Numbered from the stretch's first letter, positions 33,960 through 43,722 are shown. The stretch: DNA of 64,000 nt from Corynebacterium sp. UBA2622 (GCF_002339505.1 NZ_DDJO01000012.1:214857-278856), one strand, 5' to 3'. The notes: generated by a model not told the origin, from the sequence alone. Program-made: numbers and translations.

Positions 33960-35432
33960 ATGTCTACTTCGCTTCCCCAGACGGGTGCGAGCTACACCCC
34001 CCAGATTGCGGAGCCGAAGCGCCGCCGCGACAACACCCACTGGCTCTACATCGCCGTCATCGTGGCCGTCATCGGCGGCGTCGTCGTCGGCCTCATGGCT
34101 CCCAGTTTCGCGGTCCAGCTCAAGCCGCTGGGCGACAGCTTCGTCTCGCTGATCAAGATGATCATCACCCCGGTGATCTTCTGCACCATCGTGCTCGGCA
34201 TCGGCTCCGTGCGCTCCGCCGCGACGGTGGGCAAGACCGGCGGCCTCGCGCTGATCTACTTCATCGTGATGTCCACCTTCGCCCTGGCCATCGGCCTGAT
34301 CGTGGGCAACGTCATCAAGCCGGGTGAGGGCATCAACTACGAGTCCACCGCCGGGGAGGGGGCGAAGTACGCCCAGCAGGCCGCGGAGTCCAGCCACGGT
34401 CTGACCGGGTTCATTCAGGGCATCATCCCCACGTCCTTCTTCTCCGCCTTCACCTCGGGCACCATCCTGCAGGTCCTCTTCATCGGCCTGCTGGTCGGCT
34501 TCGCGGTGCAGTCGCTGGGCAAGCAGGGCGAGCCCATCCTGGGCTTCGTTGCCCACCTGCAGAAGCTCATCTTCAAGATCCTGAGCTGGATCCTCTGGCT
34601 GGCCCCGATCGGCGCATTCGGTGCCATCGCAGCCGTCGTGGGCAAGACGGGCATCAAGGCCGTGGTGCAGATGATCGTGCTCATGGGCGCGTTCTACCTC
34701 ACCTGCTTCATCTTCGTCTTCGGTATCCTCGGCCTGGTTCTCTGGGTCGTCACGCGCGTCTCCCCCTGGTCGCTGTTCAAGTACCTGGGCGGCGAGTTCC
34801 TCCTCATCCTGGCCACCTCCTCCTCCGAATCGGCCCTGCCGAACCTCATGCGCAAGATGGAGCACCTCGGCGTGGACAAGTCCACGGTCGGCATCGTCGT
34901 GCCCACCGGCTACTCCTTCAACCTGGACGGCACCGCGATCTACCTGACCATGTCCTCCATCTTCATCGCCGACGCGATGAACATGCCGATGAACATGAGC
35001 GAGCAGATTTCTCTGCTGGTCTTCATGATCATCGCCTCCAAGGGTGCCGCCGGCGTCACCGGTGCCGGTCTGGCGACGCTCGCCGCCGGCCTGCAGGCGT
35101 TCCGCCCCGACCTGCTCACCGGCGTCGGTGTCATCGTCGGTATCGACCGCTTCATGTCCGAGGCGCGCGCGCTGACGAACTTCGCCGGCAACTCCATCGC
35201 CACCCTTGTCGTGGGCACCTGGACCCGCACCGTCGACCGCGACCAGGTCAAGCGTGTGCTCTCCGGTGAGGACCCCTACGTCCCGTCCGACATCGACACG
35301 CACGTCAACCTGTCCAATCCGACGGTGAACAACCCGGCGACGGACCACCTCCAGCCGACCCCCCAGGTCGACCTCTCCGCCTACCAGCAGGCGGCTCCGC
35401 CGGCCAGCGGCTCCGGCCCGGCTGTGCGATAA
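33960..35432 (+). CDS. dctA: C4-dicarboxylate:cation symporter DctA
   Basis: This 490-residue DAACS-family carrier takes up dicarboxylates (succinate, fumarate, malate) or acidic amino acids with Na+ or H+. It has eight helices and two re-entrant loops; the serine-rich hairpin is LATSSSESALPNLM, followed by VPTGYSFNLDGTAIYL and the substrate region VGIDRFMSEARALTNFAGNSIA. Placement near purC and ptrB matches C. glutamicum dctA; glutamate carriers of the family are the alternative. AGAGAGG precedes the ATG. A perfect inverted repeat sits in the leader. Confidence 0.82.
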   Translation: MSTSLPQTGASYTPQIAEPKRRRDNTHWLYIAVIVAVIGGVVVGLMAPSFAVQLKPLGDSFVSLIKMIITPVIFCTIVLGIGSVRSAATVGKTGGLALIYFIVMSTFALAIGLIVGNVIKPGEGINYESTAGEGAKYAQQAAESSHGLTGFIQGIIPTSFFSAFTSGTILQVLFIGLLVGFAVQSLGKQGEPILGFVAHLQKLIFKILSWILWLAPIGAFGAIAAVVGKTGIKAVVQMIVLMGAFYLTCFIFVFGILGLVLWVVTRVSPWSLFKYLGGEFLLILATSSSESALPNLMRKMEHLGVDKSTVGIVVPTGYSFNLDGTAIYLTMSSIFIADAMNMPMNMSEQISLLVFMIIASKGAAGVTGAGLATLAAGLQAFRPDLLTGVGVIVGIDRFMSEARALTNFAGNSIATLVVGTWTRTVDRDQVKRVLSGEDPYVPSDIDTHVNLSNPTVNNPATDHLQPTPQVDLSAYQQAAPPASGSGPAVR

Positions 35433-35440
35433 TCTCCCCC

Positions 35441-36145
35441 ATGACCGGCCACGTCCTCGTTTCGGTGTCCTCCATCTTCGACACCACTCTCGATGGCGTG
35501 GCCGTTTTAGTATCCGATCTCGACCGCAGTGGCATCCCCGTATCCTTGCTGGTCGCCCCGCACATCGACAAGAAGTGGCACCTGGCCAGGGACAAGAAGA
35601 CCCGCGGCTGGCTCGACGGCCAGCGCGACGCGGGCCGAGCGCTCATCCTCAACGGATTCGACCAGCCCGCCCAGGGCCGCCGCTCGGAGTTCGCCACCCT
35701 CGGCGACCATGAAGCCCGCCTGCGGCTCAAGGGTGCCACGCGCCAGATGAAGTCCCTCGGTTACGAGTTCGACATCTTCGCCCCGCCGCGGTGGCAGCTT
35801 TCCGACGGCACACTCGCCGTCGTCCACGACTTCGGTTTCGACCTGGTGGCCTCCACCAAGGGGTTGCACCTCACCCGCAGCGGGGAGTTCCGCCGCTGCC
35901 GCAACCTCTCCGTCGGTGAGGGGTTCGGTGCAGCGAAGTGGTGGCGACGCAACATCATCCGCGCCGCCGAGCGCGGGGCAGCGAAGGGAAACACGATCCG
36001 CCTCTCCGTCTCCGGACGCGAACTGGGGGAGAAGAAGGTGCGCCGCGACTTCCTCGACGCCGCCCTCGGTGCCGCCTCCGAGGGGGCGGTGCCCGCCGAT
36101 TACAGGGTATTTCTCCCCTCCTCCGCCACCGACGCCACCGCCTGA
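35441..36145 (+). CDS. DUF2334 polysaccharide deacetylase-like protein
   Basis: This 234-residue protein resembles the DUF2334 group of polysaccharide deacetylase-like proteins: VSVSSIFDTT near the start, a central HIDKKWHL, an ALILNGFDQ segment and DIFAPPRWQLSD later. The canonical NodB HxxxH metal motif is not obvious, so activity is uncertain. No signal peptide is seen. The start follows GATAAT by seven bases; that box overlaps the dctA stop codon, giving a leaderless internal promoter. Confidence 0.65.
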   Translation: MTGHVLVSVSSIFDTTLDGVAVLVSDLDRSGIPVSLLVAPHIDKKWHLARDKKTRGWLDGQRDAGRALILNGFDQPAQGRRSEFATLGDHEARLRLKGATRQMKSLGYEFDIFAPPRWQLSDGTLAVVHDFGFDLVASTKGLHLTRSGEFRRCRNLSVGEGFGAAKWWRRNIIRAAERGAAKGNTIRLSVSGRELGEKKVRRDFLDAALGAASEGAVPADYRVFLPSSATDATA

Positions 36146-36185
36146 GTCGAGGCCCTGAAAAATAGGGGAGTACCTGCCCGTCCTA

Positions 36186-36191
36186 TATACT
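36186..36191 (+). promoter_or_regulatory. Likely -10 box of the purSQL operon
   Basis: TATACT within CCTATATACTT is a strong -10 box. It implies a leader of about 80 bases before purS. I saw no convincing riboswitch fold or operator in the leader. Confidence 0.55.
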
Positions 36192-36278
36192 TGGCGCTGT
36201 CTTTTGACCCTTGTGAGATGCGGTCGTGGCGCCCCGTCGCGAAGCGGAATCTCGACGTCCAACCAGAGAAGGAAACTC

Positions 36279-36509
36279 ATGGCACGTGTCGTGGTAAATG
36301 TCATGCCGAAGGCAGAAATTCTCGATCCCCAGGGCCAGGCGGTGCTGCGCGCCCTCGGGCGGATCGGCGTGAGCGGCGTGGAGGATGTGCGCCAGGGCAA
36401 GCGCTTCGAGATCGAGGTCGACGATTCCGTGTCCGACGAGGAGCTGCAGCGCGTCGCCTCGACCCTTCTCGCAAACACCGTGATCGAGGACTTCGAGGTC
36501 GTTCGATGA
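36279..36509 (+). CDS. purS: Phosphoribosylformylglycinamidine synthase subunit PurS
   Basis: PurS is the small bridging subunit of the PurSQL complex, which makes FGAM from FGAR and glutamine. The 76-residue length is typical. The sequence starts ARVVVNVMPKAEILDPQG, contains VEDVRQGKRFEIEV and ends in TVIEDFEVV, all family hallmarks. AGAAGGAAA precedes ATG 36279. Its TGA overlaps the purQ ATG. Confidence 0.95.
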   Translation: MARVVVNVMPKAEILDPQGQAVLRALGRIGVSGVEDVRQGKRFEIEVDDSVSDEELQRVASTLLANTVIEDFEVVR

Positions 36510-37177
36510 CGGCAACCATCGGCGTCATCACTTTCCCGGGAACGCTTGACGACGTCGACGCGCTCCGCGCGGTGCGGCTCGCGGGCGCGGAGCCGAAGCA
36601 GCTGTGGCACGCCGACGACGACCTCACGGGTGTCGATGCCGTCGTCGTGCCCGGGGGTTTCTCCTACGGCGACTACCTCCGCTCCGGCGCGATTGCCGCG
36701 CAGGCCCCGATGATCGGTGCCGTAGTGGAGGCCGCCGGGAAGGGCATGCCTGTTCTGGGCATCTGCAACGGCTTCCAGATCCTCACGGAGGCGGGTCTGC
36801 TCCCCGGTGCCCTGACGCGGAACCAGGGGCTGAACTTCCACTGCGTGGACACCTACCTCGAGGTGGCCAACACCCGTACCGCGTGGACCAGCCGGTTCGA
36901 GGAGGGCTCGCGGATCCTCGTCCCCGCCAAGCATGGCGAGGGCCGCTTTCAGGCTGCCCCCGAGACCATCGAGGAGCTGGAGAAGGAGGGCCGGGTCGTC
37001 TTCCGCTACACCGACAACTTCAACGGTTCGCTGAACTCCATCGCCGGTGTGACCAACGAGACCGGCCGCGTGGTCGGCCTCATGCCCCACCCCGAGCACG
37101 CCATCGAGCTGCTCACCGGGCCGTCAACCGACGGCCTCGGACTCTTCCTGTCCGCCATCTCTTCGATCGGAGCCTGA
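36506..37177 (+). CDS. purQ: Phosphoribosylformylglycinamidine synthase subunit PurQ
   Basis: PurQ is the glutaminase subunit of FGAM synthase. The 223-residue class I amidotransferase has the nucleophile Cys in GICNGFQIL and the His/Glu pair in MPHPEHA. The ATG overlaps the purS stop (ATGA), and purL starts seven bases after its stop, so the three subunits are made together. Confidence 0.96.
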   Translation: MTATIGVITFPGTLDDVDALRAVRLAGAEPKQLWHADDDLTGVDAVVVPGGFSYGDYLRSGAIAAQAPMIGAVVEAAGKGMPVLGICNGFQILTEAGLLPGALTRNQGLNFHCVDTYLEVANTRTAWTSRFEEGSRILVPAKHGEGRFQAAPETIEELEKEGRVVFRYTDNFNGSLNSIAGVTNETGRVVGLMPHPEHAIELLTGPSTDGLGLFLSAISSIGA

Positions 37178-37183
37178 AAAGCC

Positions 37184-39457
37184 GTGACTGTGCACAACGA
37201 CACCGTTGACAACGCCAAGGCCACCCCGGATCTGGAGCAGCCCTACGCTGAGCTCGGCCTGAAGGACGACGAGTACCAGCGCATCCGCGACATCCTCGGC
37301 CGCCGCCCGACCGACTCCGAGCTCACCGTCTACTCCGTCATGTGGTCGGAACACTGCTCCTACAAGTCCTCCAAGGTGCACCTGCGCTACTTCGGGGAGA
37401 CGATGACCGAGGAGATGGCCTCGAAGATCCTCGCGGGCATCGGCGAGAACGCCGGCGTGGTGGACATCGGGGGCGGCGACGCCGTGACCTTCCGCGTGGA
37501 AAGCCACAACCACCCGAGCTTCGTCGAGCCCTACCAGGGTGCCGCGACCGGTGTCGGCGGCATCGTGCGCGACATCATGGCCATGGGTGCGCGCCCGATC
37601 GCCGTCATGGACCAGCTCCGCTTCGGCCCAGCTGACGCGGACGACACCAAGCGGGTCCTTCCCGGCGTCGTCCACGGCATCGGCGGCTACGGCAATTCCC
37701 TGGGGTTGCCCAATATTGGGGGTGAGACCGTATTTGATGCGGCCTACGCCGGAAACCCGCTGGTCAACGCCCTCTGTGTGGGCACGCTGAAGGTCGAGGA
37801 CCTCAAGCTGGCCTTTGCCTCGGGAACCGGCAACAAGGTCGTGCTCTTCGGCTCCCGCACCGGCCTCGACGGCATCGGCGGCGTCTCGGTGCTCGGCTCC
37901 GCCACCTTCGAGGAGGGCGAGGAGCGCAAGCTTCCCGCCGTCCAGGTCGGCGACCCCTTCGCGGAGAAGGTGCTCATCGAGTGCTGTCTCGAGCTGTACG
38001 GGGCGGGTGTTGTCGTGGGGATCCAGGACCTCGGCGGGGGCGGTCTCGCCTGCGCCACCTCGGAGCTCGCGGCGGCGGGCGATGGTGGCATGCGCGTGGA
38101 CCTCGACGCCGTGCCCCTGCGCGCGGAGAACATGTCCGCCGCGGAGATCCTCGCCTCCGAGTCCCAGGAGCGCATGTGTGCGGTGGTCACCCCCGACAAC
38201 GTTGACCGCTTCATGGAGATCTGCGCGAAGTGGGAGGTCAACGCCGCCGTGATCGGCGAGGTGACCGACGAAAAGGACCGCTACGTCGTCTACCACAACG
38301 GCGAGCTGGTCCTCGACGCGCCGCCCTCGACCATCGACGAGGGCCCCGTCTACGAGCGTCCCTTCGCCCGCCCCGCCTGGCTGGACGAGGTGCAGGGTGC
38401 CGGGGAAGTCGACAAGAGCGCCTCCGTGCGCGAGGCGTGGCTGAAGATGCTGGCCTCGCCCGCGCTATGCTCCCGCGACTTCATCACCGAGCAGTACGAC
38501 CGCTACGTCCGGGGCAACACCGTGCAGGCGAAGCACGCCAACGCAGGTGTGCTGCGCATCAACGAGGAGACATCCCGCGGCGTGGCCGTTTCGGCTGACG
38601 CCTCCGGGCGCTACACCTACCTCGACCCCAACATGGGTGCGCGCCTCGCACTCGCCGAGGCCTACCGCAACGTGGTCACCACCGGCGCCCGCCCCGTCGC
38701 TGTGACCAACTGCCTCAACTTCGGCTCGCCGGAGAACCCCGACGTGATGTGGCAGTTCCGCGAGGCCGTCCATGGCCTGGCGGACGGCGCCCGGGAGCTG
38801 GGGATCCCCGTCTCGGGCGGCAACGTCTCCTTCTACAACCAGACCGGTGAAACCCCGATCCTGCCCACGCCGGTGGTGGGCGTGCTCGGTGTGATCGAGG
38901 ACGTCAACGACACCGTGCGCAACCGCATCGGCGCGGCGGACGAGGAGTACGCGCTGGTGCTTCTCGGAGAGACCCGCGAGGAGTTCGGCGGCTCGGTGTG
39001 GCAGGACATCTCGGGCGGCGGGCTCGCCGGTGTGCCCCCGCAGGTCGACCTCGCCGACGAGGAGCGCCTAGCGCGCTTCTTCGTCGACCACGGAGGCATC
39101 AACGCCGCGCACGACCTGTCGGAGGGAGGGCTCGCCCAGGCGGTCTTCGAGCTGGTGCAGGGCTCTGGCAAGGGCGTGGAGCTGGATCTCGAGGCGGTGC
39201 ACGAGGACGCGTTCACCGCGCTGTTCTCCGAGTCCGCCTCGCGCGTGCTCGTCGCTGTGACCACGGACCGCGTCGACGGTGTCGTGGAGGCGGCGGCCGC
39301 GCTGGGCATCACCGGTGCCGTGATCGGATCCACCAACGGCACCGGTGAAATCTCGGTCGCCGGGGAAACGATCGGCCTGGCCGAGCTGGAGAGCGCCTGG
39401 TCCGCCACTCTGCCGGCACTCTTCGGCCACTCCACCGCGCCCAACGCGGCGGTATAG
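37184..39457 (+). CDS. purL: Phosphoribosylformylglycinamidine synthase subunit PurL
   Basis: PurL is the large catalytic subunit of FGAM synthase. The 757-residue small-type PurL has the N-terminal MWSEHCSYKSSK motif, two AIRS-like halves with DIGGGDAVTFRVESHNHPS and GIQDLGGGGLACATSE, and a second-half ISGGNVSFYNQTGE-like stretch (GIPVSGGNVSFYN). Translation starts at GTG 37184. A large hairpin after the stop ends the purSQL unit. Confidence 0.96.
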   Translation: MTVHNDTVDNAKATPDLEQPYAELGLKDDEYQRIRDILGRRPTDSELTVYSVMWSEHCSYKSSKVHLRYFGETMTEEMASKILAGIGENAGVVDIGGGDAVTFRVESHNHPSFVEPYQGAATGVGGIVRDIMAMGARPIAVMDQLRFGPADADDTKRVLPGVVHGIGGYGNSLGLPNIGGETVFDAAYAGNPLVNALCVGTLKVEDLKLAFASGTGNKVVLFGSRTGLDGIGGVSVLGSATFEEGEERKLPAVQVGDPFAEKVLIECCLELYGAGVVVGIQDLGGGGLACATSELAAAGDGGMRVDLDAVPLRAENMSAAEILASESQERMCAVVTPDNVDRFMEICAKWEVNAAVIGEVTDEKDRYVVYHNGELVLDAPPSTIDEGPVYERPFARPAWLDEVQGAGEVDKSASVREAWLKMLASPALCSRDFITEQYDRYVRGNTVQAKHANAGVLRINEETSRGVAVSADASGRYTYLDPNMGARLALAEAYRNVVTTGARPVAVTNCLNFGSPENPDVMWQFREAVHGLADGARELGIPVSGGNVSFYNQTGETPILPTPVVGVLGVIEDVNDTVRNRIGAADEEYALVLLGETREEFGGSVWQDISGGGLAGVPPQVDLADEERLARFFVDHGGINAAHDLSEGGLAQAVFELVQGSGKGVELDLEAVHEDAFTALFSESASRVLVAVTTDRVDGVVEAAAALGITGAVIGSTNGTGEISVAGETIGLAELESAWSATLPALFGHSTAPNAAV

Positions 39458-39490
39458 CGGCAGCCGGGGCGACACCCGCAGGCGCGCAAA

Positions 39491-39525
39491 CGGGGCCAGC
39501 ACCCTCCAGGGAGGTGCCGGCCCCG
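39491..39525. terminator. Bidirectional hairpin after purL
   Basis: CGGGGCC...GGAGG-type arms (39491-39507 against 39511-39525) form a long GC-rich stem between the convergent purL and thioesterase genes. T-runs are weak on both sides. Confidence 0.65.
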
Positions 39526-39547
39526 CTTCTGTGCGTTTGCCGGGGGG

Positions 39548-40591
39548 CTAGTAGATCAGCTGGCGCGCCGGGCGCGGCTGCACGAGCGGTGTCGGTGCGT
39601 ACTGGGCGCGCAGGTCCTTGAGGGTCTGCGTGTGCTCCCAGAGGCGCATGTCCTCCTCCGTCTGAGGCTTGTACTGGCGGGCGGGAAGCGGCTGGCCGTC
39701 AATGTCCACGCCGATGTACGTGAAGGTGGCGTGGATGGCGCTGGTCAGCGCGCCGCGTCCTCCCCGGGGGCTGCCGGAGCGGACCTGGACCGCCAAGTGC
39801 ATGGACCGGGCGTCGGTCCGCGTCAGGCGCGCGTCCACCTCGATCAGGTCTCCGATGGAGATGGGCTTGTAGAAGCGGATGCCGCCCGCGTACACGGCCA
39901 CGGTGCGCTCACCGGACCACTCCATCGTGCAGGCCACACCGGCCTCGTCAATCCACTCCATCGCCGTGCCGCCGTGCACGTTGCCGCCCCAGTTCACGTC
40001 GGTGGGCTTGGCCAGGAAACGGTGGATCACACGCGGCGCGGTGGAGGCGTCGGTGTAGGTCTGCTTCAGCATCTCGCGCTCGATTTCCTTGCGCAGGTCA
40101 ATGCGGGACAGCGCGGCCTGCTTCACCCGCTCCTCCTCCTCGGTCGAGGGGACGAAGGGTTCAACCGGCATGGGCTTGCCCGTCGTGGGGTCCTTTGCCA
40201 CGAAAATGACCAGGCAGTCGCAGGCGCGGGTGAAGATGCCCTCCCGCGGGTCGGCGGAGAGAACCTCGTTGACGATGTGCATGGAGGAGCGCCCCGTCAT
40301 GGCGATGCGGGAGCGGATTTCCACCATGTGGCCGGAGGGAATCGGGCGGGTGAAATGGATGTGTCCCACGTAGGCGGTGACGCAGTAGGTGCCCGACCAC
40401 TGCGCGGCGCAGGCATAGGCCGCCTTGTCGATCCACTCGAGCACGCGCCCGCCGGAGACACCCTGGGACCCGGCCAGGAGGATGTCCGTGGGGGCCGCCA
40501 TGAAGCGGAGGGTGACGTGCGGGGACTTGGCTGCCGGCTCGCCCATCGGCTCGGAGGTCTGCCCGGAGGTCGGCTCGGAAGTTGTTGGCAT
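39548..40591 (-). CDS. Acyl-CoA thioesterase with two hot-dog domains
   Basis: This 347-residue protein carries two 4HBT hot-dog domains, like cytosolic acyl-CoA hydrolases (YciA/BACH type), and should hydrolyse acyl-CoA to free acid and CoA. The paired motifs are GGRVLEWIDKAAYACAAQWSG in the first half and GNVHGGTAMEWIDEAGVACTMEWSG in the second. TAAAGT eight bases before ATG 40591 indicates a leaderless transcript. Chain-length preference cannot be read from sequence. Confidence 0.88.
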   Translation of the reverse strand: MPTTSEPTSGQTSEPMGEPAAKSPHVTLRFMAAPTDILLAGSQGVSGGRVLEWIDKAAYACAAQWSGTYCVTAYVGHIHFTRPIPSGHMVEIRSRIAMTGRSSMHIVNEVLSADPREGIFTRACDCLVIFVAKDPTTGKPMPVEPFVPSTEEEERVKQAALSRIDLRKEIEREMLKQTYTDASTAPRVIHRFLAKPTDVNWGGNVHGGTAMEWIDEAGVACTMEWSGERTVAVYAGGIRFYKPISIGDLIEVDARLTRTDARSMHLAVQVRSGSPRGGRGALTSAIHATFTYIGVDIDGQPLPARQYKPQTEEDMRLWEHTQTLKDLRAQYAPTPLVQPRPARQLIY

Positions 40592-40628
40592 GGGGACTTA
40601 CTTTAATACGCACGTTTACCATGAGGCC

Positions 40629-41009
40629 ATGACCCAGAAGAACGATCCCGTGCTGACGCGCCAGGCCGTCGAGGCGGTCGCCCCGTGGCTCCGGGGGGAG
40701 GCGGGGGAGAAGCCGGGGCGCGGGCTCCTCGCAGACGCCTGCCGCCGCACCGCCCGGGCCCTCGCGGAGGAGCTGCCCGGCTACACGGTGGAGCTGCGGG
40801 TGCCGCCGTTCGTGGCGGTGCAGTGCGTGGCGGGACCGCGTCACACGCGCGGCACCCCGCCGAACGTGGTGGAGTGCGACCCGGAGACCTGGCTGCGGTT
40901 GGCCACGGGGCTGCTGAGCTTTGACGACGCCCTCGCGGACGCGCGGGTGGACGCCAGCGGCTCGCGCGCCGGCGAAGTGGCCGCCGGCCTGCCCGTAATT
41001 GCCCTTTGA
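40629..41009 (+). CDS. SCP_3 sterol-carrier-like conserved protein
   Basis: This 126-residue protein belongs to the actinobacterial SCP_3 group (bacterial sterol-carrier-protein orthologs). It has the central YTVELRVPPFVAVQCV and HTRGTPPNVVECDPETWL motifs. The same gene lies between purL and purF in mycobacteria (Rv0807 position), which supports the call. TACCAT six bases before the ATG suggests a leaderless message. Ligand and role are unknown. Confidence 0.8.
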   Translation: MTQKNDPVLTRQAVEAVAPWLRGEAGEKPGRGLLADACRRTARALAEELPGYTVELRVPPFVAVQCVAGPRHTRGTPPNVVECDPETWLRLATGLLSFDDALADARVDASGSRAGEVAAGLPVIAL

Positions 41010-41036
41010 GCGCGCCAATCCGATAAAGTGGGGCAG

Positions 41037-42560
41037 GTGCAAACCGTGAACACCGGGGACCATGCGGCCCCCGTGCGTATTGATGCGCCAGGCCAGTTGG
41101 ATGACCAACCCCGCGAGGAATGCGGGGTGTTCGGGGTGTGGGCACCCGGGGAGGACGTCTCCAAGCTCACCTACTTCGGCCTCTTCGCCCTGCAGCACCG
41201 CGGCCAGGAGGGTGCCGGCATCGCCGTGGGCAACCACGAGAACGTGGTGGTGTTCAAGGACACGGGCCTCGTCTCCCAGATCTTCGACGAATCCGTGCTC
41301 GACGCCCTGCAGGGCAACGTCGCGATCGGGCACACGCGCTATTCCACGGCGGGCGGCAACAGCTGGGAAAACGTCCAACCGATGTTCCGCACGTCGCCGA
41401 ACGGCACTGATGTCGCCCTGGCCCACAACGGAAACCTGACCAATTACCAGGCCCTCCAGGACGAGGCGATCGAGCGCAAGCTCATCCCCGCCCAGGGCGT
41501 GGAGGGCCAGGGTTCCTCCTCGGACACCGCCGTGGTGTCCGCGTTGCTCACCGACGGAATCCGGGACGACAAGTCGCTTCTCGACGCCGCCCGCGAGCTC
41601 CTGCCCCACATCGAGGGCGCCTTCTGCTTCATGATCACCGACGGGCACACCCTCTACGCTGCCCGGGACCCGCACGGTGTGCGCCCGCTGGCGCTGGGCC
41701 GCCTCGACCGCGGCTGGGTCGTCGCCTCCGAGACCTGCGCCCTCGACATCGTCGGAGCAACATTCGTCCGCGACATCGAACCGGGCGAGCTCATCGCCAT
41801 CGACGAATCCGGCGTGCACACCGAGCGCTTCGCCGAGACGCCCCGCGCGCACTGCGTCTTCGAGTACGTGTACGTCGCCCGGCCGGACTCCGTCATCGAG
41901 GGCCGCTCCGTCCACGCCTCGCGCATCGAGATCGGCCGACGCCTCTCCCGCGTCGCCCCGGTCGACGCGGACCTGGTCATGCCCGTGCCGGAATCCGGCA
42001 CCCCCGCCGCGATCGGTTACGCGGAGGAGTCCGGGATTTCGTTCAAGCAGGGCCTGATGAAGAACGCCTACGTGGGCCGCACCTTCATCCAGCCCTCCGA
42101 CACCCTGCGCCAGCTCGGCCTGCGCCTCAAGCTCAATCCGGTGCGCGAGATCATCGCCGGCCGGAAGCTCGTGGTGGTGGACGATTCCATCGTGCGCGGC
42201 AACACCCAGCGCAAGCTGATCAAGCTGCTGCGCGAGGCGGGCGCGGCAGAGGTGCACGTGCGCATCGCCTCTCCGCCCGTGAAGTGGCCGTGTTTCTACG
42301 GTATCGACTTCGCCAGCCCGGGCGAGCTCATCGCCAACAACGGCGGCGGCGGGGATGACGCTGCGATCAGCGAGTCCATCCGCACCATGATCGGCGCGGA
42401 CTCGCTGGCCTTCGTTCCCACGGAGGAGATGATCGCCGCCACCGAGCAGCCCGCGGAGACGCTGTGCGCCGCCTGCTTCACCGGCCACTACCCCCTCGGC
42501 CTTCCCGAGGGCAACCACAACGCCGACCTAGTCCGCCGCATCCAGAAAGGTGAAAAATAG
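41037..42560 (+). CDS. purF: Amidophosphoribosyltransferase
   Basis: PurF makes phosphoribosylamine from PRPP and glutamine, the first committed purine step. The 507-residue protein has a propeptide before the N-terminal nucleophile Cys29 (EECGVFG), the glutaminase motifs HRGQEGAGIA and AHNGNLTN, and the PRPP-binding VVVDDSIVRGNT. Late Cys residues (KWPCFYGID, CAACF) may hold a 4Fe-4S cluster as in Bacillus PurF. GTG 41037 is chosen because TAAAGT lies exactly seven bases upstream; GTG 41028 overlaps that box. Confidence 0.95.
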   Translation: MQTVNTGDHAAPVRIDAPGQLDDQPREECGVFGVWAPGEDVSKLTYFGLFALQHRGQEGAGIAVGNHENVVVFKDTGLVSQIFDESVLDALQGNVAIGHTRYSTAGGNSWENVQPMFRTSPNGTDVALAHNGNLTNYQALQDEAIERKLIPAQGVEGQGSSSDTAVVSALLTDGIRDDKSLLDAARELLPHIEGAFCFMITDGHTLYAARDPHGVRPLALGRLDRGWVVASETCALDIVGATFVRDIEPGELIAIDESGVHTERFAETPRAHCVFEYVYVARPDSVIEGRSVHASRIEIGRRLSRVAPVDADLVMPVPESGTPAAIGYAEESGISFKQGLMKNAYVGRTFIQPSDTLRQLGLRLKLNPVREIIAGRKLVVVDDSIVRGNTQRKLIKLLREAGAAEVHVRIASPPVKWPCFYGIDFASPGELIANNGGGGDDAAISESIRTMIGADSLAFVPTEEMIAATEQPAETLCAACFTGHYPLGLPEGNHNADLVRRIQKGEK

Positions 42561-42563
42561 CCG

Positions 42564-43640
42564 ATGAGCAGCCTTCACGACGACCAGACACCCGTTTCCT
42601 ACGAGGCCGCCGGCGTTTCCATCGAGGCGGGTGACAAGGCGGTCGAGCTCTTCGCCCCGCTGGCCAAGCGCGCCAGCCGCCCCGAGGTGCGCGGTGGACT
42701 CGGCGGCTTCGCCGGCCTGTTCGCCCTGGGCAAGTACCGGGAGCCGCTGCTGGCCGCGGGCTCGGACGGTGTGGGCACGAAGCTCGCCGTGGCACGCGCG
42801 ATGGACAGGCACGACACCATCGGCATCGACCTCGTCGCCATGTGCGTCGACGACCTCGTCGTCTGCGGCGCGGAACCGCTCTTCCTGCAGGATTACATCG
42901 CGGTCGGCAAGGTGGTTCCGGAGAAGGTGGCGGAGATCGTCTCGGGCATCGCCGAGGGTTGCGTCCGCGCCGGCTGCGCCCTTCTCGGCGGGGAGACCGC
43001 GGAGCACCCCGGCGTGATGGAACCGGACGACTACGACGTTTCCGCCACCGCCGTGGGAGTCGTCGAGGCCGACGAGCTGCTCGGTCCGGACCGGGTCCGC
43101 ACCGGAGATGTCATCATCGGAATGGCCTCCTCCGGCCTGCACTCCAACGGTTACTCGCTCGCCCGCCACGTCCTGCTCGAGCGCGCCGGGCTGCCGCTTG
43201 ACGGCCACATGGAGGAGCTCGGCCGCACGCTGGGCGAGGAACTGCTCGAGCCCACCCGCATCTATGCTCTCGACTGCCTCGAGCTGGCGAGCGAGTGCTC
43301 GGTGCGCACCTTCTGCCACGTCACCGGCGGAGGGCTGGTGGGCAACATGGAGCGCATCATCCCCGAGGGCAAGGTCGCTGAGATGAGCCGCGGCTCCTGG
43401 ACCCCGCCGCAGATCTTCCGCACCATCCGCTCCTACGGGCAGGTTCCGGACGAGGAAATGGAGAAGACCTTCAACATGGGTGTCGGCATGGTGGCAGTCG
43501 TCGCCCCCGAGGACCGCGACCGCGCTCTGGCCATCCTCGCGGCACGCCACGTGGACAGCTGGGTTATCGGGGAGGTCCGCCGCGCGCCGGAGGGCGAGAC
43601 GGCCCGCGCCACCCTCACCGGCTCCCACCCGCACTACTAG
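42564..43640 (+). CDS. purM: Phosphoribosylformylglycinamidine cyclo-ligase
   Basis: PurM closes FGAM to AIR with ATP. The 358-residue AIRS-fold protein has SYEAAGVSIEAGDKAVE at the start, LAAGSDGVGTKL, GIDLVAMCVDDLVVCGAEPLF and the C-terminal HVTGGGLVGNMERI. It starts three bases after the purF stop, so the two are one operon. A strong hairpin follows the stop. Confidence 0.96.
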   Translation: MSSLHDDQTPVSYEAAGVSIEAGDKAVELFAPLAKRASRPEVRGGLGGFAGLFALGKYREPLLAAGSDGVGTKLAVARAMDRHDTIGIDLVAMCVDDLVVCGAEPLFLQDYIAVGKVVPEKVAEIVSGIAEGCVRAGCALLGGETAEHPGVMEPDDYDVSATAVGVVEADELLGPDRVRTGDVIIGMASSGLHSNGYSLARHVLLERAGLPLDGHMEELGRTLGEELLEPTRIYALDCLELASECSVRTFCHVTGGGLVGNMERIIPEGKVAEMSRGSWTPPQIFRTIRSYGQVPDEEMEKTFNMGVGMVAVVAPEDRDRALAILAARHVDSWVIGEVRRAPEGETARATLTGSHPHY

Positions 43641-43650
43641 GACGCGGAAA

Positions 43651-43676
43651 CGCCCCGGGCGGACGAACCCGGGGCG
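43651..43676. terminator. Terminator hairpin between purM and DUF3073 gene
   Basis: CGCCCCGGG (43651-43659) and CCCGGGGCG (43668-43676) pair perfectly with an eight-base loop between two convergent genes. Confidence 0.75.
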
Positions 43677-43722
43677 AGAAGAAGACCCGGCGACAAGCCA
43701 GGGTCAGAGGTCCAAGGATGGG

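Noticed and set aside
36192..36278. A possible riboswitch in the purS leader
   Set aside because: I found no purine aptamer core or a convincing stem and switch arrangement, only a promoter and a short leader.
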